Assembly: GCF_014839805.1 (NCBI RefSeq)
Contig: NC_051129.1
Span: 4,778,920 to 4,842,919 of the forward strand
Length of the DNA stretch: 64,000 nucleotides
Source: Manduca sexta
Taxonomy: Eukaryota > Arthropoda > Insecta > Lepidoptera > Sphingidae
Direction of reading: 5' to 3'
The notes below the pieces were generated by a model. It was given only the letters and a program-made list of their open reading frames with translations, made no database searches and was not told the origin of the DNA. The position numbers and the translations under genes were made by a program. Below, in pieces: positions 13,301-25,800 of this stretch (positions within the stretch are counted from its first letter, which is position 1; each line of letters opens with the position of its first letter).

Positions 13301-14084
13301 TACTCGCATTACAAATGTTTGTGATTATGTTTTATGTTTGTTTGAAAGTAAACCCTGAAACCGGAAAACTGATTTGGATGAAATTTGGCACAGGGAGAAA
13401 GCACGTGCTGGATTTACATATAGGCTACTTTTTATTCTGGTAATTCGATCGCGTAGGAAATATTTTCGGTTTTAATCAGTTTTTGAAGAGATAGCATTGG
13501 CGTCATAGGTGGCGCTAGTGACTGAAGTACTTTGTAGCGGGAAAGGCTACTCATGCAGCCCAAGCCGTAAACAGCACCTAGTTCTTAATTATTCCTTTAA
13601 GATCTAAAGCATACGTTACCCTTCAAAAGGAAGTTTTGCTACGACTCCTCGCTTTGGTATAATCAGCACAATTTAACTTTCCTGTAAGGTCGGGAGGCCC
13701 TATTCTTTGTACGGGGGCATAACCGTCTTTTCGCAATTACGAACGTTCTAATAAGACAGCTTTGATAACCATATAAATAAATAGGGTTTTTAACTCTGAC
13801 CTACACAGCTATCGAAGCTGTCTTCGAATAGAACGCCCGTAATTGCAAAAAAACGGATTCGCCCTTACAGACGGAATAGGGCCCTCTCACCTTAACTAAA
13901 AAAAGTAGGTCCCGTTGCTTATTCATAGTATTGACCATTGAGTAACATCTCTGTAATGCAGTCCTTACCCATAGTCGATGGCATCGGCTGAAAACATGCT
14001 TTTGCAACCCTCATTGTTTGTGAGAGCTATAACGAGTTTCCATGTCTAGGATTACAATTAAAAACATACAAACAGTGAACAACC
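10364..14084. other. Intergenic or long 3' UTR between CYRI and CNEP1R1
   Basis: This AT-rich stretch lies between two genes that converge (CYRI on +, CNEP1R1 on -). I see no credible exon. A small GC-richer island at about 12240-12390 carries a CACGTG E-box and three ATTGG (inverted CCAAT) motifs. Around 13355-13545 there is a block resembling the body of non-autonomous Helitrons (ACTGATTTGGATGAAATTTG followed later by TATAGGCTACTTTTTATTC). The open frame at 13801-14007 is not recognised. Confidence 0.45.
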
Positions 14085-14090
14085 TTTATT
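14085..14090 (-). terminator. Poly(A) signal for CNEP1R1
   Basis: TTTATT on the plus strand is AATAAA on the minus strand, about 30 bases beyond the CNEP1R1 stop codon. The distance implies a very short 3' UTR. Confidence 0.7.
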
Positions 14091-14119
14091 CTTATCTATA
14101 ACTTATGATATGTACATTT

Positions 14120-15975
14120 CTAAGTGTTGGCAGGGCGCGGCTTAAGTATCAGTTTGCCGGTATCGTCACAGGACATGTTGAAGTCATTGAGGACGGACCT
14201 AGTCCGGGCAGTTATGATGCTTGGAGCTACAACCTTTCTGTGGACTCCAGTCACGAATAATAGAACTGAAAAGTGAAAAAAATCAATAAATAAATATACT
14301 TTTTTTTATTGCTTTCATTGACGAGACGAGCTTGCCGTTCGCCTGATTGTAAGCGATACGACCGCCCATGAACAGAAGAAACACCAACCAACACCTAAAA
14401 TTACAAAGTATTGTTTGGTATTCCAATGCGCTTGCCATCCTGAGACATGAGATGTTAAGTCTTGTTATGTCCAGTAGTTACACTGGCTACAATGCCCTTC
14501 ATACTAGAACACAACAGTACCTAAACACTGCTGCTTGACATTACACATAGAAATTGTGGTAGTGCCTACCCATGTAGACTCACATATGAGAGACCTACCA
14601 CCAGTACTTATACTTCCTTTTGTACAAGTGAATACAAATATCAATAAAATTCAAAATAATTTAAATTGTTTTATATATTAATCTCTCAACAAAGCACAAT
14701 TAATTTTTTCTCCGAATTGAAAACTAACTGTACTTATACATTATATGCTGTATATTAAATATGCTTATGGTCTGCTGAACCAATCTTTAAACCCAAGATG
14801 TCTTATTCAACATCTAAACTATTATCTATTATGTGAAGGCAAAATAACAATACCCACCTAAAAATGTAGATGTGAAGGTGAAAAATAGATGATTCCACAG
14901 GGATTGGGTCAGAGTGACAACAGACGTAAGGGGGTCCATCAGCCAGTGATATGCCGCTATAGCCGTGCACACCGACACCACCGTGAGCAGAACTGAAAAT
15001 AGTACTTCATCTTATGAAATTATAAATGGGAGAGTTTGTGAAGATGTTATTCTTATATTATGGCTTCTGAGATAAATCAGTGATATTTGTTCTGCTATGC
15101 TTGTTAAAATTGCAGACATAATATCATATCAATAAATTTGGTATATATGTAGATAGACCATATAATAAATATTCTATAATAGCTTAACTAGGGGGCTTTA
15201 ATTATAGGAAAATCTTTGAAGTCATTAAAAAAATTATGAGTTTAATTGTTGTGTAATTTTTAGAGCACACATGTATGTATGGAGTTCAATGGTCACAAAC
15301 GCAACATAATCAGCAGTTACACCATATTAAAATATATATTTTTTTCTGTATTAATTATAGTTTGCTCAAATAAATTATGGTAATTTAAAAGTTCGAACAT
15401 ATGAATATTAATGAACTCACTTCGCCATCTCATAGTGGCCGGCTGCAGGCAAGCTATCACTTCAGTTAACCGGCGCTCAAACGCCTTGAGATCTGTAATG
15501 ACAACTATTACATATCATTAATCTAAAACAGATATTGTGTAGTCCTTTTTGATAAAATTTTGTTATGTTGCTAAATGATAGCGTTATGTATCTAATTTAT
15601 TCATTTCGTTAATAATTTAGATAAGCAAAAATGATATGATCCATAAGCAACAAATAGATCTAGTATGGAATGCACGCAACTTTATTTTAGATTATTTTCG
15701 TAATATTTTTACATTGCAGATTAATATGATTGTGGTGTTATAATTTCATATATACTGCATACATATGCACATATAAGGTTTATATTTAATAAACTTGACC
15801 ACTTTTTTTTAAATCTATTATCTTCATTAACATTTTATCAGATAAGAATAATAAAGCATAAGTTAGGCACAATTGTATTACAAATAGCTTTAGAAATAAT
15901 ATGCAAAATATGTGCGAAAGTCCGATAATGGTATCTAATATTCTCACCATCACACGCTGTTTGCTCGAGCGACAT
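14120..15975 (-). CDS. CNEP1R1: CNEP1R1 (TMEM188), nuclear-envelope phosphatase regulatory subunit, four exons
   Basis: Coding exons on the minus strand are 15948-15975, 15421-15492, 14858-14992 and 14120-14265. All have GT-AG borders, and together they give 126 aa (human protein 125 aa). The family partners the phosphatase CTDNEP1/Dullard at the nuclear envelope and ER, which dephosphorylates lipin and so tunes phosphatidate use and membrane growth. The start reads [20 protein letters not shown]. Two membrane segments follow, about residues 34-51 ([18 protein letters not shown]) and 74-90. The hallmark tail includes [26 protein letters not shown] and then the stop. All these blocks match the animal family closely. 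The start is supported because the family begins with M-(N/S)-LEQ. A dispersed repeat sits in the intron between the last two exons. Confidence 0.95.
14301..14606 (+). repeat. SINE-like dispersed repeat A, copy 1 (near full length)
   Basis: The copy starts with a T run and contains GACGAGCTTGCCGTTCGCCT, then CGATACGACCGCCCATGAAC, CATCCTGAGACATGAGATGT and a tail ending AGACCTACCACCAGT. Shorter copies occur at 35771-35930 (reversed), 46690-46890 and 50911-51086. I recognise this repeat as widespread in Lepidoptera. It lies in the last CNEP1R1 intron. The T-rich end shown first would be the poly(A) end if it is a SINE transcribed from the minus strand. Confidence 0.85.
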
Positions 15976-17568
15976 TTTTTATATTATAGATCTTCAATAG
16001 CAATTAAAATCAATCCTACATACTGAAAGTCTTTATTTAATGATAAATAAAAGTTTTTCACTATCCATCAACATTCAGTAGCTCGAGCCTCGAATCTCAA
16101 ATTCACATTTTATCTCAATAATTCTTATTGAGTATTGACATAGTGTGTTTTTAATAGTTCCACAGGAAAGTAGCTAAGATCAGCAACCATGCTGCCAAGT
16201 CATTACTCATGTTGGCAAATAAGTTTTAAATCGGGGCTCATGCATCCGTTTATTCAAAAACTGAATTCAGAGGTGAAAAGCGGATTCTTGCCTTATACAA
16301 ATTTTTAATTCAGAGATGTTTTTTATTTCCAACTATCTATGTCCCGAACAAAAGTAAACCACCTTAAAAAATTTAAGTTTACGAAAAAGAGGAAAGTTAA
16401 AAGAAAAATATGGCGCATACAAAGCTTTTATTCATTATTTCAATTTGAATATAAATTAAAAAAAAATATATACGAGGGACATGATACTTGATGATAAATA
16501 TGGCAAAATCAAAATATTAATCACTACGTCACAGTTAGACAAAAATAATGTAGTTGTCAAGTGTGAATGATATCTCTGAGATGATATCGTACCTAGTATT
16601 ATGAGTTGTACAGTGTTTTTTTGATTTGTGTAGTTTATTTAAATAATCGTCCTTTTTTATTTTGAATATAATTGCTTTGTGCGCCGCTCTTGGCAGACGT
16701 CTTGATTTATAATAATATCTTGGAAGGTATGTTGGCCTGCATTTGTATTTTATCAAAATTAAACTTCGGGGTGAATGCAGGGTTCAAAGTCTATGTAACA
16801 AAGTTAAATATCTAAAACAGTATTTTTAAAATATATATATATATATTTCTGCGAATTGAAAGGACTTCTAGTTCTTTTGTACAAGAATGTCTATTTATTT
16901 ACATATCTTTTACACATATCAGATTGAAATTAACAATTAATTAAACTGTAAAAATTTGGAACCACATTTAAAAAATATAAGTAATCTAACATTAGAGTTT
17001 ATTTTAAGATATTCTAGCGTATTATAATCGAGACAGGACAGCACATTTACATTAAGACAAACAATGCTTGTTTTTGTAAACTCACATCATAAAATAATTC
17101 ACAATTTTTCCATAATCAATGATATTTTAATAGAAGAAATAAAAATTAGCCCACTTCCTTTTTCAAGTTTTAATATTATTTCATAGTAAATTTTATCAAA
17201 ATCAAGTCAGTGGTTTAGCCATTCTATACTAAAATAAAATAATAACTTTTACTTTCACTTTTATTATAATTATATGAGTTTAATATGAGAAATAGCACTA
17301 ATAATTATCAAATAATTATTAGAGATTACAAGTGTAATTAAAATTTAAGTAAGCCTCTTATTTTTTTCTAAACTAAATCTGTTTTCACTCCAATATCTTC
17401 ATGTATCTTTTAGGTTTTTTTAATTGAAATCACATAAATCATTACATTTATCACATTTATGATCATTCTTTAAATTGGCTTGTTTCATTTTAATATTGAT
17501 ATTTTTAATTTTTTTTATACATGAAGATGATCATTGCACTTACATCACACCTGTAAAATGATTGCAGA
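15976..17568. other. Divergent intergenic region between CNEP1R1 and ECI1
   Basis: The two genes are transcribed away from each other from this 1.6-kb AT-rich interval, so it should hold both promoters. I see no clear TATA or initiator combination, no conserved open frame and no recognisable repeat apart from an (AT)n run at about 16830-16847. The frame at 16535-16756 is not credible. Confidence 0.5.
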
Positions 17569-19200
17569 ATGATTCCTCTTCGCCAAGCAGTCAACATTGG
17601 TAGATGGGCAGTCCCCAGCATCAGATGTATGTCAGCAAAAGCCGGCCCACTGGTGGATGTGGCTGTAGACAATGAAGGCTATGCAATGGTTACACTGCAG
17701 CGGCCACCTGTCAACAGTCTGAACCTAGAGCTCCTTCAGGATATATCCAAGAGTCTTGATGAAGTTGGAAAGAACAAATGTAAAGGCATGATTCTAACTT
17801 CTGTGAGTCGAAATAATAATTGTAATGTAATATAATATGAATATGACTTGTAAAAAAAAATTTTTTTTTAAATTATCACATTCGTTTTCAGTCTTCACCA
17901 ACAGTATTCTCAGCTGGATTAGATATTATGGAAATGTACAAACCAGATTTAAAAAGGGCTGAATCATTCTGGAGAACCTTACAAGACGTTTGGCTCAAAC
18001 TGTTCGGATCTACGTATCCCACTGCAGCAGCTATTAATGTAAGTAAAAAGTTACAGTAACCACTTATTCTACTTAGTAGATAGCAGTGACGAAGGGTCCA
18101 TATAATCGGATTCCTGCTGGCTTCCCTTTATGTCAATAATCATAAAAATGTCTAATAATCATAAGAATGATTTGCAGACCACATTTATGCATATTAGTAC
18201 TTATATGTCAGGTTCCCTTTTGGAAAATGTAACCTTCCACTACTGGTAGATAATGACTTCATGAGAAAGGTGGGACTTACTACAATCCTTATATCCAGAC
18301 TTTCTATACCGAACAGGGCAATGCCACCATAAAGTGGGTAAATTGCCACTTCACACATTTTAATAGCCTTTGAAAAATATTGATACAAATACAATCTCAG
18401 ATATTAGTGTATAGAATACCCACTCACTCCATTCAAAATCTAGTAAGTTTAGATTAAATTCTTTGCAGGGCCATGCACCAGCAGGTGGCTGTCTTTTAGC
18501 GATGTCGTGCGAGTATCGAGCCATGGTCAGTGGTAAGTATACCATCGGTTTGAACGAGACAGCGCTGGGTATCGTCGCGCCGCGCTGGTTCATGGATACC
18601 ATATCAAACACTATATCGCGCAGGGAAGCCGAATTCGCTCTCACAACTGCCCGTATGTTCAGCGTTGATGAAGCTTTGAAGGTAGGTTTTTTATTTTATG
18701 TTTATCTTTAAACTTTTTGTGTTAGAATCATATAAAATATTAAAAAACATACTGCCTTCGTGGCGATTACCCGGAGTCTAGAATTTGTGTCCGATATGGA
18801 GATTAGCTCGACCCTCTCGTATCATGGGACAGAACACTAATGACAAATAATGAGTATATTAGTTGTGCCTCTGCCTACCACTTCGGGTATAAAACTGGGT
18901 GAGTGTGAGTAATTCATAAATAACAATTTATTTATTTTGCAGGAGGGCCTCGTAGACGAAATGGCGACAGACAAAGCCGACGCCGTAGAAAAGTGTAAGA
19001 AGTTCCTCAAAAGGTTCGAAAGGATTCCAGCTCTCGCTCGTGGTATCACCAAGCAGAGGTACCGGGAACCCGCCCTTAACTGGCTCATGGCAAACCGAGA
19101 ACAAGACCTCAATGAGTTCATGGCCTTCTTACAAAACCCGAAAGTACAACAATCTTTAGAAATGTACATACAAAATTTGAAAAAGAAAGCAGCTAAGTAA
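17569..19200 (+). CDS. ECI1: Enoyl-CoA delta-isomerase 1, mitochondrial, four exons
   Basis: Exons 17569-17802, 17892-18038, 18469-18681 and 18943-19200 join in phase 0 throughout and give 283 aa (human ECI1 302 aa). The enzyme shifts 3-cis or 3-trans double bonds of enoyl-CoA to 2-trans so that unsaturated fatty acids can enter beta-oxidation in the matrix. The first 25 residues (MIPLRQAVNIGRWAVPSIR...) look like a matrix-targeting peptide. Crotonase-fold signatures follow: LQRPPVNSLN, the oxyanion-loop stretch FSAGLDIMEMY, HAPAGGCLLAMSCEYRAM, and GLNETALGIVAP, whose Glu (about residue 157) matches the catalytic acid of ECI1. The C-terminal helix is Lys-rich and does not end in a peroxisomal SKL, which supports the mitochondrial ECI1 call over ECI2. 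Confidence 0.95.
18748..18915 (+). repeat. Fragment of dispersed SINE-like repeat B
   Basis: The block runs from about GGAGTCTAGAATTTGTG through CTCTCGTATCATGGGACAGA to TGCCTCTGCCTACCACTTCG. It resembles 21900-22080 in the same orientation. It occupies most of the last ECI1 intron. Confidence 0.6.
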
Positions 19201-19234
19201 ATAAGTATTTTAAAATAGTCAGAAATATATTGTA

Positions 19235-19240
19235 AATAAA
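19235..19240 (+). terminator. Poly(A) signal for ECI1
   Basis: AATAAA lies 35 bases after the ECI1 stop codon. Confidence 0.7.
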
Positions 19241-19807
19241 TACTGCCATTTGACAGATAAATACTGTCTTACTTTGAAATTACAAAACCCAGATTCTGAT
19301 ATTAACTGATTGTACAATTAGTTTTCTGTGCTGATAGTATTACAACTATTATATATATATTGTAAGCATATCGTTATTTTTTGGACAATATATTGAGTAA
19401 CTCGTACTGGTTGTTTAAATTTTCATCATACTTTTTGTGTAATCTCAGATGTTCCTGGTTTATTGTCTATGATAAACAGACTTTAAATTTTGAGCTTTAA
19501 ACATATGGGAAGGAGGTGGGTTGATTTCGAGGTTTATGCTATTTTAGCCCAAAGGTAAATTAATTTCTAAGATAGCCTCATTAATTCAAAACAATATAAG
19601 CACACAAAAATATGCCCTTTCGGCCCACCCCATACAAAAGTATGCTGCAGTTTTAGCTCTAGAATCTGGGAGTATTTGCTTTACTTTGCAAGATTTGGGA
19701 GGTCGTAAAACTAGTATTTTAGAACTACCGGTTAATATTTTACTCAAATAAGAAATATGATGTCGAAAAAATAACATTCATTTGAAAAATAAAATATAAT
19801 TTAATTT
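19241..19807. other. Convergent intergenic space between ECI1 and DRC3
   Basis: Two 3' ends face each other across this interval. TTTATT near 19459 is AATAAA on the minus strand and would put the DRC3 3' end about 350 bases past its stop codon. No gene or recognisable repeat is seen. Confidence 0.5.
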
Positions 19808-22800
19808 TTAAAAATCTTCTCCGAGCAAAGCCGCAGTTTCCGGATCCACTGTCTCCGTAAGTCCCATTTGCATATCTGTCCAGTCTTCGCGCTGGTTGTC
19901 TATGAAAAAGTTGATTTCCAGTATTCTGTCGCGGTTACGCTTGATTTCATTGCTATAATAAAAATAACATAATTATTTTAGCACTTCAATAATTATTCAG
20001 TTACACGATTATTTATTATTTATCGTGTTCACAAAAAATAACATAAATATTAACAACCCTTGATGTTCATCGCATAATTATTTTTAATATTAGCTACTAA
20101 CTGAGCAGTAAAGACATACAATAACATGGGCACCGCCAAGATTATTTTTAGGGAGGTGCATCTGCATAAGTAGGTACGCTAAAGCGTAATAAAACCTCTG
20201 TGGTAGATTGTTCCCACTGTCATTCAGTTATTTTTATTGTGATTTGTTCCGGACAGGGGGGTGCACGTGCACCCCTCTACTAGCGCCCATTTACAATCAT
20301 AATAATTTAAATCAAAATAGATTTACAAATGTCTTAATAACAGGTTTGAATGTAATTGTATGTAATTTAGTATATTATCAAGTTAATTATAATATTATAG
20401 ATTTAAAACTAATTAGGCAATTATCCTCGTAGACGTCTACCAAATTAATTAGCTTCTAAAAACTACATAAAATACAATTTTTATTTTTGGTATGTAAGAT
20501 GTTTCTTATTTTTCCCAGAGTACTGACTTAAAAAAAAGGTCACTAGTCTATGGTAGCTACGCCATTGCGTCCGTTCAAGATTACCAAAAACAATGCGATA
20601 CCTACTTGTACCGAATAGTGCTATTGGACGTAAAAGTACAGTTCATCTTACTCGTTAGTGCCTTGAACAAGATCATCGCGCCATTTATTCGCTCGTGTCA
20701 TGAGCAAATCCTCGCGCGCATCTATAAACCGCAGGTGATTGTCCGACGACTGAGCAACTAGATTCATCATCATGTCTCGGTCCATCATCGCCTGCAAACA
20801 ATGTATTGATGGTAGCATCACGATAGACACAATTTAAATTTTTTGGGTCTTTTGCACATAGGTGTAGTTAGGGGGGGGTCCCAGGGAGGCGTAGTCACCC
20901 CAGAATTGGGTGATGTACGCTCTCACAGTGTTGAGGCGACTTATTATTATTACTCATTTATAACACCATGTAAAATTATAATCAATTCTGAAATTATAAA
21001 GACATGGAAGTTGCCTTTTCTATTGTGCAGGCCACAAATTCTCCTAGATGATAACTAGCTACGGCCTTTCTTCTGCATCCTGTCATATAATTAGATGTAA
21101 GAATAATTAAGATCTTGAGTGCAGCAGTCCATGGAAATTTAAGTATATTATTCAGTGGTCTAATAACCCCCAGTTGCTATAACCGAGCTGAAAGTATTCA
21201 CTAACATCTATTGATGCAATAACATGGCTAGAAAAGTTAAAAGTACCTCAAATAATTCAGGCGGCGCGTCTCCCAATAAAATCTTATTTCCTAGAAGTTT
21301 AGTGAGCGCCTCGATCTGCCGCATAGTCCACACTCCTTCGTGTTCTCGCCACGCCCCGAACGCATTCCGCGACACCTCCAGTAGTTTAGTCACCATTTCT
21401 GTCATGTTTACCGCGAATTGTACTCGGGATTCCTGTAATATTGGAAATTAAACAGGTAATACAAACTCACGCACAGCTTTTATCTCGAACAGTTACAAAT
21501 GCGCAACTAGCACACCCGTATTCCGCCTTGGTTATTTCATCCTATATTATGGCATAACTACCAGAGTACTATGCGGTGAAGTGCACCAGGACCCACAAAT
21601 AGGAGGCACCCCAGACCTTGACTAGTGTGCGTTTTAAGTTCTGTGAAACTAACAAGGAATCTTACCTACGAGTAAATTTAATTAAAGTTTTTTTTAGTCC
21701 TCGGGTTTTCGCATTTGATTTTTGTTACTTGCATCTGGGCTCTTGGTTACCTAATTCTGCCACTGGCTCCATGATGTGATAGCGCAAATCCAGCGCATAA
21801 TTTGCCATAAATTACAGAAGCTGATACTGAGCGGAAAATCCGTGGGTATCATATTACCCGATGTAGGGATCGAACCCTCTCAGCCATCCTCAGGTCGGGC
21901 AATGCGATATTGGGTTATTACACTAAATATCAACCCAGAGTCTGGAGTTTGTGCTCGATATAGCGAAAGACTCCCCCTATCACATCATAGGATGGATCAT
22001 GGAATACACACGGCCAAAGTGGATGCTCCAGTTGCGCTTCTGCCTACCCTTTCATGGATAAAAGAAGTGAATGTGTGTATACAATTCAGTTATTGTAGGT
22101 ATAATAATAAAAAGCAAATAATGACAAAGTACTCTGAATACACTAAGACGATGAACACAGAAAAGTCTTGTGATAAATAATGAGACAATAGGTAATAAAA
22201 ATACAAGGTAATAGGTGCATATTTTTTTTCAAAGCGAAGAAAATATATTGTGACGTGATTAAATTATTCCATAATTTATGATGCTTCATTGAACTATTCT
22301 CTCTCAATCCCTTGGGCCTAGGAGTTAGGTTCTAAGGCTTATCAGATACATACCAGACAATTTTATTCAGTATTCCACTTGTTTCATCGTCAATAAGGAT
22401 AAAAGTATAAACCTACTAAAGGACTTTAAGCCAAGTTATCAAGGTTTGTTTTCTATTAGACTAATATGACTGAGAATAAAATGTATCAATTGTCAATTGC
22501 TACCACTACTTGATGGCTCAAATAAAGTCTAGCTGCCCTCATATTAGATTGGCAATTTCTTGTAGCAACACTTATATCACGCAAGAACTTCTAGATGCGT
22601 TTACACTAGCGGCATTATTTCAATTCTGTACACGCGTTCATGCGTTTCGCCACAAGTTCTGCTAGCTTCAAAATTTTTAACAGTTAACGTGTCGTTACTA
22701 TTTTCCCGGTAAACATCGCTTGCAGAAGATAACTCCTGAAAGTTTTCTTGCTAATCTAAGCCTCATTTAACCACAGCTGCATTACCTCACATTGCTCATA

Positions 22801-25800
22801 CAACTGCATCTCAATGGTCATCAGACTCTTCCACAATTGATACAAGACTTCGTTGAACGTCTCTCCGAGATCCACCAATGTCTGCTCCAGTTGCTCTATT
22901 GTCGCCTGTTTTGTCGTAAACTTTGTAATCAACTCGTTCATCTGATCTGCCAGTGGTTTTTTCTTGCTTTCGAATTCTTCTATCACCCTGAAAAGTAAAG
23001 TTATTTATATGGACTTTTATTCTCTTTATGTAGATCTGTTTTTGTTTACATATGGTAAGAAGAATCGATGGGTCTAGTGCAGTATTTTAAGGTTCCCGGA
23101 TCAAGCTATCCCTGAGTTTTTGCAATTTAATTTGCCGTTTTCGAGAGGTAATCACTTTAAGGTCTGGTATCATAACTTAAGGCGATTAACATTAATCAAT
23201 ATCCCAAATCTTAGGTTAGCCATTAGTAGTATTATAATGACATTTACAGTTTACTCTTCTTAACGCTCTCTTCCAATGCATTATCTACGAGGTCTTTGAA
23301 CAGTTTGATTTCGTGCTGCCTGGCGTTGTACGCCTCTTGCGCGAACTCTACCAAACCGGCCATTGTTTCCACATATTGTTCTTTATACCTAGAAATAATT
23401 CAAAATTCATTTGATAGGATAATATTTCTACAACAAATTATTCTAAACAATTCTGTCACAACAATAAACCTTGTACCGTTTATAAAAAATCAATTTGCAT
23501 GTATCATTTATGTATAAAAACTAATAATTCCGCCATTACAATTGAATTATACCTAATCTTAAGATCATAGTTTAATTAGATGGCGAAAATAATTGCAAAA
23601 TAAGATGTCTGAAGGTGAATCAACTTGGTTTTAAAAACTTACTGCTCATAAAAACCATTCAATTCACCACCAATTTTGAGCAAAAGTGTACCGTCCGGAT
23701 CTTTATCAAACATAGATTCTATCAACTCTGGTCCGCTGAGGTACTCCACAAAGGACAGCGCGTAGAACTCTACTCTAGCTTCGTATTCTTCTTTAGCTAT
23801 TCTTTCCTTTTCTGTTTTCTCATCAGCCTCATCTAATTTGCGGAGCATAAGTCTAAAAAATGATCGTGTCCAGTGATTATTTGCATCATTGGAATTGGGT
23901 GATTAATTGATATATTTTTCATTAAAAATGGTAATAGAATATGCATGATGCAGGATTATAGTTCAAACATTACATCGGTACACCATACCTGAATAAGCCA
24001 CGTCCATTTTCCCTCTCTTCTTCGCTAACAGTTTTATAATCTAGGTACGTGACTCGAGTGAGTGATGCTTTGAGGAAATGGTAAGTCATCGGGTCGTCGC
24101 AACACGGATTTCCTTTAAAACTCACTGATCGCAACTTTCGGAATTTACGTAGGTATATCATCTGCATGGAATAAATTAATTGAATTACGGTCAACCCCAA
24201 ATGTATAGTCATGTGTCGCTTTTAATTCAGGGGGGGGGGGGGGGGGCAAATATCAAATTTTCATCCAAAACGTTTTTTTTTTATATAGGTAATATTAATT
24301 ATTAAACATGTAGGTACCTACTAAACTATGAATTTGTTGTAAATCGTATTAAAGGTGACAGGAAGTCGTACTTTATTAATGAAAAATTTTATAATTCATA
24401 TATTTGGTGTTTATTCGCGTATACCTTCATATGAGAATCACTCTACCTATACAATATTACAGGATAGGCAATGCGAACAAAAGAATAAGATAATACATCC
24501 AAGAAATTAATGCTGCGTAGTAGGTATAAGAGATACCTACTTTTAATTAAAACGCTTTTTAAATATCAGTCCATAAATTATTTTTCTGGATATCATTTGA
24601 AATTACTGTTCGAAATGGCACGAAAGCCATCAAGTAGCAAACAAGCGGAAATTCTGAGCTGCCAACTAGTGCGTAAAGGCTCGCGGACGGCGCGCTCTGA
24701 AGTCTGAAGGACGTTCTGTAGAATCGTTTACGCCAGGCCCGTAACCAGGCAAATCATTTGGATCGATTACCCAAAAAATTCTCGTATCTCGAATTTTTTG
24801 GATAGATACTTACTGAAAGGTTTGAAGATATAAAGGGAAGGAATTGATGATTGTTCATGTACTTGAGTAAGTCACGAAGGTGGATCATTTATGGAATTAA
24901 TCTACTTATGTCACAATTTTTAATGTAGCTAATATTATGTTGATACCTAGGTGTTGTGACACCTAATATTGTATGATATGTACTTAGTTAGTAATTAATA
25001 TTCTCTACTTAAAATTAAAATAGTTTATTCATTACAGTAATTATAACATCCCATTTCCTGCCCACAATGAATTTTCAATTCTGGACCTGTCCTCTAAGCG
25101 ATTGCAAGATCTTGCCGTAGGTACCTCTAGTGCTATTACATCATCACATTATCTTCGTTAGAAAGAAATTCTATTTTTATAGCAAAAAATGAGGAAACAA
25201 GTAGGTCAACTGATGGTAAATGGAAAAGTCATCCACAATAGAGATGTCATTACTACTTTATCCATGAAATTAATGAAGATGAGAGAGGTATTGGCTAAGT
25301 ATTAAATATTAACGAAGGGTCGAAATGTATGATGATTCCACTTATACAACCTGCTGAAGATACCTAATTTTTGTAACCTAGGTTAATATTGCTTTAATCG
25401 ATCGCCTATCTTCTTTTGAGATAGTATTTATAGAAACCAAATTTTAAATTTTATTCCCAAATTGACTATATCTTTGTCTGAGTTTCAGCTTATTATGTCC
25501 AGCACAGGCAACCACAGATGGGATTGCATTTAGGCAGGTGAACTTACGTAAAACAGAGATGGATACAAAGACTATGGATTTAAAGATGTCTATGAAAGTA
25601 GCGTAGCTTGCCAAAGAGGATCCCTATATCTAAATTTGTTGGGGGCCCTTCAGGACAGTGTGAACTTTTGGGCGCCTGCTCAGTTTAATGTAGGTATGAG
25701 CCTCAAAGCTCGGGGACCCATATCACTGATACGGCGAATACAGCGGTAGCTATGCCCCTGATCTATGGATTAGAAATTCATTACCTCTTTATAGTCCTCA

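Noticed and set aside
22756..22785. Continuation of the DRC3 exon past 22786 to a stop (VMQLWLNEA)
   Set aside because: GAG followed by GTAATG is a good donor, and three further exons on the same strand continue the DRC3 coiled coil in phase.
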